DNA of 23,369 bases from Pelagophyceae sp. CCMP2097 (Eukaryota > Sar > Pelagophyceae): positions 1,242,729 to 1,266,097 of the forward strand of contig MU657164.1 in NCBI GenBank assembly GCA_026770575.1, written 5' to 3'. Both the position numbers and the translations under genes were made by a program. Numbering within the stretch: position 1 is the stretch's first letter; the number at the start of each line of letters is the position of its first letter. A model generated the notes under the pieces. That model was not told the origin of the DNA, did no database searches, and was given only the letters and a program-made list of their open reading frames with translations. Shown here one piece after another: positions 9,601 through 18,600 of the stretch.

Positions 9601-12600
9601 TGCGCCCCATCATCCTATGTCCCACGCGGCTCCCTCGGCAAGGTCTGACGCGGCCGCTGAGCGGCCTCTCCAGAGGGACCGTACAGAAGGACCGCAAAGG
9701 GGCCGTGGAGAGGGGCCCTCGATCGAGACCGGTTCGAGGCACCGTCGAAAAGGGCGCCCATCTGCCGTCGCTCGGTCCGCGTCGGCCACAGAGGGGCCGC
9801 CTCGAGGGACCTTGGAGAGGGACCGTTCGGACGAATTGTCCAGGGGGGGCGCCTCGAGGGCCCTTGGAGAGGGACCGTCTCGAGCGACCTCCTGGAGGGA
9901 CCGTCCGGCGAGGCCGTTTCGATGGGCCGTCTCGAGGGGGTCGTCTCGAGGGATCTCCCATAGGAACCTTCTCGAAGGGCCTTGCAGAAAGGCCACCTCG
10001 AGGGACCGTCTAGACCGCCGTCTCGAGGGGCCGTGTAGCCGTCTCGAGGACCTTTTTCGAGGAGCCGTCGAGTGTCTGTCTCGATGAACCGTCTCGAGGA
10101 ACCGTCTCGAGGGACCGTCTCACAAGAGACAGTCTCCAGAAACCGTCCAAAGGACCGCGTCGGCCCTGATCCATCTGCCGTCGCTCGGTCCGCGTCGGCC
10201 ACCGCAAGGAGGGACCGTTCAGAGGGGCGGTGTAGAGGGGCCGTCCAGAGGAGCCGTCCAGAGAGGCCTTCCAGAGGAATCGTCTCGAGGGGCCGCCCAG
10301 AGAGACCCTTCAAATGGACTGCCCAGAGGGACCGTCCAGAGGGGCCGTGTAGAGAGAGATCTCTCAAAGGTACCATCCAGAGGCCCCGTCCAGAGGCCCC
10401 GTCCAGAGAGACCGTTCAGAGGGACTGTCCAGAGGAGTCCAGAGGGGCCGTGTAGAAGAGAGGGAATGAAGAGAGGCCGTCCAGAGGGACCGTCCAGAGG
10501 GCCGTCTGGACCGTCTCGAGGAGGGCGTGAAGAGAGGCACAGTCCAGAAAGGCCGTCCAGAGGGGCCGTCCAAATGGACTGTCCAGAGGAGGGCGTGAAG
10601 AGAGAGACCATCCATTGGCATTTTCCAGAGGCATGCAAAGGGTCGTTCCAAACGGCCCGCCCAGATCGTCCGCCGCGCGGGACGCGGTGTTCGACTGCGC
10701 GATGGCGCAGGCCTGGAGCAGTTTGGCGACGTCGTTTGTCTGGAAGCCACTCTTTAACTGCCACTCGTACCACTCGTGCGAATTGTCGCCGTGATACACC
10801 TCGCCACCGCAGCGGTGGTCGTCGTCGAAGAGAAAGTCCATCGAAACCGCGTCGAAAAAGGCGCCGTGCGGCACGCGCGCCTACGTTTCGCCGGGGTATT
10901 GTATCCTTGGACGAGCTCCCGCGGGGACGGCCCAAACGACGCGCGGAGAGCCTCTGGCGGCAATCATCCGGGTGCGTTCCCCGGCGGTCCTCGATGCATC
11001 TTTGCCTTGAAATTCGAAGACGGACGCGGCCTCTGCGCGTCTGCTAATTCGAGGCAAAAACCACACACGTCTCCTGGAGAGACGCGCCCTCGCTTCGCCG
11101 GATCGCGCACGAGCTCGTCGGCGGCGGCGGCGAGGAAGGCGGGTGGGGCCTCGAAGCGCTGCGACCTATGAAAAAGGCGTCGAGGCGGCGGTAGTGCGTG
11201 GCGACGGCGGTATTGTGTGGCGCGGCGCTCGTGGGGTCGTCCCCGCGAGCCCCTCTGGTGCTGTCGTCGATCCCCGCGACGGCCCAGGTCCATCGGTCCG
11301 TCTCCGCCGTCCGAAACCGCCTCTCTTGGCCTTTTGTCGGACCGTCAGGCGCGGAGTCGCGGCGCCCGCCGGAATCCCACGGCATCGCTTCCCAACGTTT
11401 GCTGCGAGCCTGCATCGGACCCTCCAGGGGCCGCGTCGGACCGCCGGGGGCGTCGTCGGGCCGTCCAGGGGCCGCGTCGGACCCCTGAAGGTCTGAAATG
11501 CACGCGTCGGACATGTGACAAAGTCCCTGTGACATGGTCCCGTGAATACCACCCCGTGACAACTTGCCCATGACACAGTCCCGTGGCACGGTCCCCGTGA
11601 CAAAGACCCTGCGTGGCCAAGTGACAAAGTCCCGAGACCAAAGTCCCCATGACACGTCACTGATACAAGGTCCCTGTGGAGACGACGTGACTTCGGTTCC
11701 TGATACAAGGTCCCTATGGCAAGGTCCCGTGACAAGGTCCTTGTGACAAGGTCCCTATGACAAGTTCCCGCGACAAGGCCCCGTGACAAGAACCCCGTGA
11801 CACGGTCCCCGCGACCCTGTTTGACAACGTCCAAGTAACAACGTCCTGTGACAAAAAGTCCCCGTGGCAAGGTCCCTGTGGTGACAAAGTCTCCGTAACG
11901 AGGTCCCGTGGCAAGGTCCCTCTGACAAGGTCCCTCTGACAAGGTCCCTCTGACAAGGTCCCTCTGACAAAATCCGGTGACGCGGTCCCCGTGACGGGGC
12001 CCTTGTGAGACGAACCCCGTGAAGAGGTCCCGTGAAACGGTCCCTGAGAGCATCCCAGTGACGAGGTCCCTGTAAGGCAGTCACTGAGACCTGTGAGGCA
12101 GTCACTGAGATAAGGTCCCTGTGAGGCAAGGTCCCTGAGACAAGGACCCTGAGACAAGGACCCGCGTGAGATAAGGTCCCTGAGATAAGGCACTTGTTAC
12201 AAGGTCCCCGTGGCAAGGTCGAACAAGGTACAAGTGAAAAAGTCCATGCAAGTCCGTGTCAGGCCGTGGAGGCCGCAAGGGGCCGTTCAAGGGTCCGTTC
12301 GAGGGTCCTTATGTCCGTAGGCGTCGCACCGTCGATCGGACTTACAAAGACGGAAAGGCCGCATCGGCCCGTCTCCGGGCCCGTCTCCGGAGACTTTGTC
12401 TAACAGCCTCCGGGGCCGTCTCTGGGGCCCGCCTCCGGGGCCGTCTCCGGGACCCGCCTCCGGGTCCGTCTCCGGACATTCGGCCTGGCTGCGAGGAGTT
12501 TGGAGAGCACTTTGGCCTGCTCTCTAGGCCCTGCCCAGACCATGTTCGGGTTGCCAATTCGGGGTTTCAAAAAAGGGGGTTCATAAAGGCCCCTCGCGTA

Positions 12601-15600
12601 AACTCACGTAAAGGCCCAGACCATGTTCGTCAGACCTTGGGCCTCGAACGTCGCCACCTTGGCCAGAGCCTGCTGCGCGAGGACGTCGAAGAGCGCGGCG
12701 TTGAAGATGCCTGCCTTTGAGAAGGCCCAGGCGATGTTGCTCAGAGCTTGCGCATTTAATTGCTCGGCAAACCTAAAAAGTCCAATTTTCGACCCTCGTT
12801 CAGAGATTTTCGACCTTGTTTCAGAGACTTTTCCGGGCCGACGGCTCGAGGACCGTCGACGGCTTTGCCAGGCGTCGTGCGAAACGGGAGTACGGAACGC
12901 TCCACGCCGGCCGCTCCGCTCAACGTCGGCCGCTCCGGCGAGACGTCCGTTCGACTCCGGCAAGACGCGCATCGCCCGAGTCTCCCTGACGCGCATCGCC
13001 CGCGGTCGCCCCGAAGGCGCCCCGGACGCCTCGGGCGCCGATGCGCCCTTTCCGTCGGAGCCTCGGCTGATGCCTCTGGTGCCTCTGCTCGTGCCTCTCG
13101 CGCCTCTTTCGCGTACGACGTCTTTCGCCAGAATGGACGTCTCACCGACTTTGTACGGACCGAGACGGCCGCCGGTCTACGTTCTTCGACGGCCCGCGAC
13201 GGCCCTGTACGGTCCTCGAAGGGCCTCTACGGTCTCCTCTACGGGCCTCTTCGGTCCCCTGCGGTCTACGGCCCTCTACGGTCCATTACAGTCTCGTACG
13301 GTTCTGCATGGTCCTAGACGGTCCTCGACGGTCCCTCGACGGTCCTATGATCCGTACAGGCCGTCTAGGACTGTATGGGGCCGCAGAGGGCTGTAGAAAG
13401 ACTGTAGAGGACCGTTGAGAACGGTCTAGGAACGTAGAGAGACCGCCAGGGCCGCAGAGGGGACTGCCAAGGGCCGCGAGGGCCGCAGAGGACCCTCTCG
13501 GACCGTAGAGGGCCATAGCGGGCCGCACAGGGCCGTCGGTTCAGGCCGTCTAGGACCGCAGAGGGCCGTCGGGGACAGTAGAGGCTGCGTAGGACCGCAC
13601 AGGACCGCACAGGACCGCAGAGGGCCGTCTTGGATCGTAGAGGACCGCACAGTCTAGGTCCGTTCAGGTCTGTAGCGACCGTGCAGGACCGTAGAGGGCC
13701 GTTGAGGACCGTTAAAGGCCGCAGAGAGCCGCACGGGACCGTACAGGGCCGTAGAGGGCCACGCAGGGCCGTAGAGGACCGCAAAGGACCAGCGACGGAC
13801 AGTCTAGGACCGTCAAGGGCCATCACAGTCCGTACAGGACTGCACAGGACCGTACAGGGCCGTTCGGTCTGTAGCGACCGCAGGTCTGTAGCGACTGTAC
13901 TAGGTCTGTTAAGGTCTGTAGCGACCGCGCAGGACCGCGTTGGACCGCGTGGGAACGTAGAGGGCCGCTGAGGACCGTCGTCGGGCCGTAGAGAGCCGCA
14001 GAGGGCCGTGCAGGGCCGTAGAGGGCCGCGCAGGGCCGATTAGGACCGTCGGCCGTAGGACCGTCTCCGGGCCCGTGTCGGTCCGTACAGGATCGCACAG
14101 GGCCGTCGTCGGGCCGTAGAGGCCCGCAAAGACCGAAGAGGGCCGTCGTCGGACCGTAGAGGGCAGTCTATGTTTTGGACGACGGAAGAGGGCCGACGGA
14201 AGAGGGCCTGGTACAGGGAACACTCTCCGGCGGTTCAAGGCCGCATGGGACCGCCGGGAGAGGACCGGAGAAGACCGGAGAGGACCGTCCAGGATCCTCT
14301 CGGTCCGTTGTCGCACCGTCGAGCGGATTCCGGGTTTTTCCCCGACGCGGGGTGCGCGCAGGTCCGTCCTTCGCGCGTTCGACCGCGGCGGCGCCGGCTT
14401 CTGCACTCGGGCGTCGCCGGGCACGGCCATGATGCGGCGGGCGATGGCGTCGAAGAGGTCCGGGGCGGGGAAACCCGCTTTTGCAAAAGCCCAGGTGACG
14501 TTCGAGAGAGCTTGGGCATCAAACGTATAAATCTTGCGGATCGACACATTCGCAATCGCCTCGAAGAGGTGCGGCGCAGAGCACGCCGCAGTCGCCTAAA
14601 GAGCGGGGCGGCATGCTGCCGATGGGGCCGCCGCCTTAGTTGGTGGAAGATTCGGACACTCTTTGCAGTTTCAATCGACTGACTCTTCAATCCTCAAACA
14701 GCGCGGGGCCAAAGGGAATGGCTCTTCGCAGTCCTCGTCGTCGGCTCTTGGCTGCAAAGTGGGTGGCTTCCGGACGGCGGCTCAAATGGCGCCCTTTGGG
14801 GTGCCAAGCAAGTCCTTCGACGCCGCCCCGTACAAACGCCCACGACACCATGGCCAAATCTTGTGCGTTGCACTCGGCCGCGCGATTCGCGAGCTCGCCG
14901 GCGATGTTGTCGTACAGCCGCGCCTCGGCGGGGCCCAGGGGCGTCGGGACCTGGCGGCGTCGCATCCGCGACAATCCCAAAGCGACCACTGCCGACGAGG
15001 CGGAGGAGTGCGTCACGCCAGAGTGCATCCTTTGGTGGCATCGATTCGATTCGCAGTGCCTCCACCCCAAAAGTGTTGTTTCAAGAGGCCGTAGAGGGTC
15101 CTCGATCAAAGAGGAGCCTCTGTCAAAAGTTTCCTCTCAAGAGCCGTTTCAAACGGATTTGATCTCAAGCCTCTGTCAAGAGGAGCCGACGGCGGCCCCT
15201 TCTTGACGGCGGCCCTCCACAGACAGAGGGCCCCAAGTCTCCGGTCCCGACCGGGCAGCCCCCTGGCAAGGTCCCTTTGAAAAGCCCCCTGGCAAGGACC
15301 TTGACAGGCAGACCGAGGGCGCTCGAGAGAAACGCCTCTCGAGATTCGGCCCCGTGTTGATAGAGCGGCTCGAGGCTCGGGTCCCTTGAAGACGTGCAGG
15401 TCCGTTTCGAAGATGCTCTTGACAGAGCGAGACGGAGCCTTGTCTCGACCCTTGAGGTCCTCCGAGGAGAGAGGAGCCGGTGCTTTTGAACCGGCCTCTG
15501 CTTCAAGAGGCAGATGTCCTCGATCAAGAGGCCGACAAAAGGGGGCTTGCCCGTCGAGCGAATGCCAACAATCTCGATAGAGGCACCTCTTTGCCCTCGA

Positions 15601-18600
15601 GACGGTACAGACGGGGCGGTGCCGAGACAGAGGGCACACAGTCTCCGGCGCCTTGGAATGTCGAAGTCGCCGGACGGCCCTCTTCCTCCAGGACTTGGAG
15701 ACAGAGACCCCGAAGAGGCGGGGGACCCCTCCTCTTGACACAAGGCCCCTCTTGACACAAGGGGCCGTTTCCGTCCGGAGGCCGCGCCCGAGGTGTGCTC
15801 CGAGGGTGTCAAACTGCTTTCGAAGCATGGCGACACGCTCGCCGGCGCCGCGCGCACGTAGACGGAAAACGCTGTGGAACAAGCACAAATCCAAGATCCA
15901 AGACCAAAGATGTCAAAATCTCAATAAGACAGATATTTAAAGATTTAATAAAATCCTAAAAGTCGTATGTTGAGTTGTGCTCACACATTTTGGAATACAT
16001 TTGATGAAATCCTAAATATCCGCCTTATTGAGATTTTGACACGTCTTTGGTTTTGGATCTTGGATTTGTGCTTTTGCTTTCTGCTTTTGGTTTTGGACTT
16101 TGGGAAATCAAGTGGGAACTGCTGTTTGACGCAAGATGCTGTGGGAAAGGCCCCTCTTGACGGAGGCCTTCCTGGCCGAGCCTCTTGACATCGATCTTTT
16201 CTTGACAGAGGGCCTGAGAGCATGCTCTTGACAGAGCTCCTCGAGACGGAAGACCCTCTGTCAAACGACCCTTGAGGCAGAAGCTCCTCGAGGCACATGC
16301 TCCTCCGTCTCGAGCGTCCTCTGTCTCAAGGGGCCTCCGTATTGAGGGGCCTCTGTCTCAAGGGGCCTCTTCGGTCTCAAGCGTCCTCTTGTCAAGAGGA
16401 GCTTCTTTTTTGGCAGAGGGCCCCAAGTCTCCGGTCTCTTGGACAGTCCTTTCTCCGGCCCCTTTGAGGGTTCCGAGCCTCCGGACCCTCTTTGGCTTCG
16501 AAGAGAGCGAGGCTTCGAAGAGACGAGGCCCCCCCTGTTGAGACCCAGACTCTGTTGAGGCCCATCTCTCCATTGGGCCCGTTTCGAATCTTGAAGAGCC
16601 TGAAATTTTCGCATTTTCTCTATCAACGCTCGAATCCATCGCACTCGGGCCGTTCTCGATTCGGGCCGCACTCCGAGGCCAAGTGCATCACTGCTGCCAG
16701 AGTCCGAGACTCGAAATGCAGTTTCATGGACCGTCGCCGAAAAACGCACGTAGACGGAAAACGCCGTCGAAAACGCCCACGCCGTAGTCGCCTAAAAGAA
16801 TCGGCGTGTGCGACGCGAAAACGCGAAAACCCGGTTGAAAAGGCACACCCCGCGAACCACCCTTTCCTCGAGAACCAAAGGCAAAAGTATTGCGACGCTC
16901 CGGGAGCATGGGTCTTGCAGCTCCTCGGTGCGTGAGTCTTTCGAGAGCAGCACGGTCGAGGCCCGCCGACGGACCGTCTCCGGGGCCGTCTCAAGGGGCC
17001 GTCTCGAGGGACCACTTTTGGGGATCGTCGACGCGCGGCGGCTCCGTCGACGTGCCGCCCCCGGGCCGTCGTCTCCAAACTGCAGACGGCCCGAACCGTC
17101 GACGCAGAGAACCGTCTCTGGGCCCGTCTCTGAGAAAGACCCCGCATAAGACCGCCTCCGGGCCCGTCCAGGACCTTTGTCGACATTGCATTTCTCCCGT
17201 CCCTGAGCCCCGTCTTGAGACATTTGGAAGAGGAGCCTTTGGACCCGGTCTGGAGACGCACAAACCAGCCCCAAGAGGAGCGCCTCTCAACGCGGGGAGG
17301 GCGTAGCAGGGGGACCTCTGCCAGTTGAGTCGTCCACGCCAGTTGAGTTGACCAGGCAGAGGGGTCTGCTCCAGGGCCGTTTCCGAGGCTGTTCCCAGGG
17401 CCGTTGAAAGGACCGTCGACCGTTGAAAGGGACCGTCCTCCTCGCGAGGACCAAGTCAGTCCTTTTGCGCCGTCGGTGTTTGTGCCTTGTTGGCCCGTGT
17501 GTTTGGTCAGTTTCCGGCGCGGGTCGGCGCGAGCGCTTGCGGCGAAAACGTTTCGATGCGCGTCACCACCTCGATGGCCAAATCCTCAAAGAGGCCAGGC
17601 GCCTACGAGGGCACTTTGATGGGCGCTTTGACGCGAGGCATCGCTCTGCTCTCGTCTCTTGGGCCACCTTTTTCGCAGACGCTGCAACCCACGACGACTC
17701 CGGCTCGAGAGTAGGCCCATGCGATGTTTGCGAGGCCTTGGTCGGAACATTCCCGGAGGATGTGCGGTGTGGCTGCAGAGGCGACGGCCTCGAAGAGTTG
17801 CTCGTTGAGGATCTCCGCCGTTGCAAAGCTCCAAATCGCAATCGAAAGCTCCTGAGCCTTGAGCAGATGCACTTTGACCGCCAACGTCGCCCCCACCGCG
17901 TCGAGCAACATCTTCACCGAGCCGAGTCGGTAATCCAAGCCCATTTCAGCCACGACGGAACCATAAGTCCACGCCGCGGTGGCCTAATGTCAGAGGAGCG
18001 GCGTCCAACTTCGGGCTCTCTCTTTCTCTCTTTCAGACGACGGCGCCGGGTCGGTTGAAGAGCCGGACTCTGGCGAGAGGGGACTGCTGCCTCGATGCTG
18101 CCTCGATGCCACGTCCTGAGACTGTCCAAGACTGTCCAAGACTGGCCGTCCTGAATTCGTCAAAGACGTTGGACCATTTGAGGACCGTTTCAAAGGCCGT
18201 TTCAAAGGCCGTTTCAAAGGCCGTTTCAAAGGCCGTTTCGAGGCCGTCTCAAGGACCGCCGTCTCGAGGCAACCTTCTCGGGCCGTCGATCGAGGCCGTT
18301 TGAAGGACCGCCTCGAGCCTCGAGGGCCGTCTCGAGGGCCGTCTTGAGCGCCGTCTTGAGATCTCCTCGAGGGCCGGCTTGGGGACTATCTTAGGACGGC
18401 CTTTCGAGGGCGCCTCGAAGCCGACTCAAGGACCGCCGTGGCTCCGTCTCGAGGGCGTCTCGAGGGCGTTTTGAGGACTGTCTTTGAGGCCGTCTCTGAG
18501 ACCGTCTCGAGGGCCGTCTCAAGGGCCGTCCTTCAGGCAGCCCCGGATCCTCAAGACGGCAGCCTCGATCGACGGCCCTCGAGGAGGTCGAATTGGTCTC

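Larger units (their letters stand above)
7415..10698 (-). other. Intron 10 of the RRM/HPR gene, about 3.3 kb and repeat-filled
   Basis: Bounded by a GC donor at 10698 (alternative GT donor at 10653) and the acceptor CCTTAG at 7415. Joining across it yields a 37-residue helical repeat (…LLQACAIA|FDAPDVFEKA…). It contains a 3 x 21-bp repeat and three separate minisatellite blocks. No exon-like segment was seen within it. Confidence 0.65.
11166..12607 (-). other. Intron 8 of the RRM/HPR gene, 1442 bp
   Basis: The donor AC|GTGAGT at 12607 and acceptor TTTTTCATAG|G at 11166 are both strong and split a threonine codon. Joining restores the helix …MVWAF|TSQRFEAPPAFL…. The intron is almost wholly occupied by blocks R4 and R5. 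Confidence 0.8.
14951..17692 (-). other. Intron 5 of the RRM/HPR gene, about 2.7 kb
   Basis: Lies between the exon ending …NIAWAYSRAG and the exon beginning VPTPLGPAEARLYDN. Boundaries are the least certain of the model: donors at 17698, 17695 or 17692, acceptor CCGCCAG at 14951. It holds blocks R7 and R8, the AT-rich inverted-repeat element and a cryptic mini-exon, so one or more small real exons could be missed here. Confidence 0.5.

Noticed and set aside
7690..10645. Possible CRISPR array, because of regularly spaced short repeats
   Set aside because: Units are 12-16 bp, directly adjacent and degenerate, with no unique spacers and no cas genes; the context is a eukaryotic intron.
11166..12053. 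295-codon minus-strand open frame, and similar frames at 11714-12193
   Set aside because: They cover array R4 plus the end of intron 8. The only supported coding is the exon 11165-11039 in another frame.
12623..13396. 257-codon plus-strand frame across 12.6-13.4 kb
   Set aside because: It is antisense to HPR exon 8 and then runs into repeat block R6; no domain is visible.
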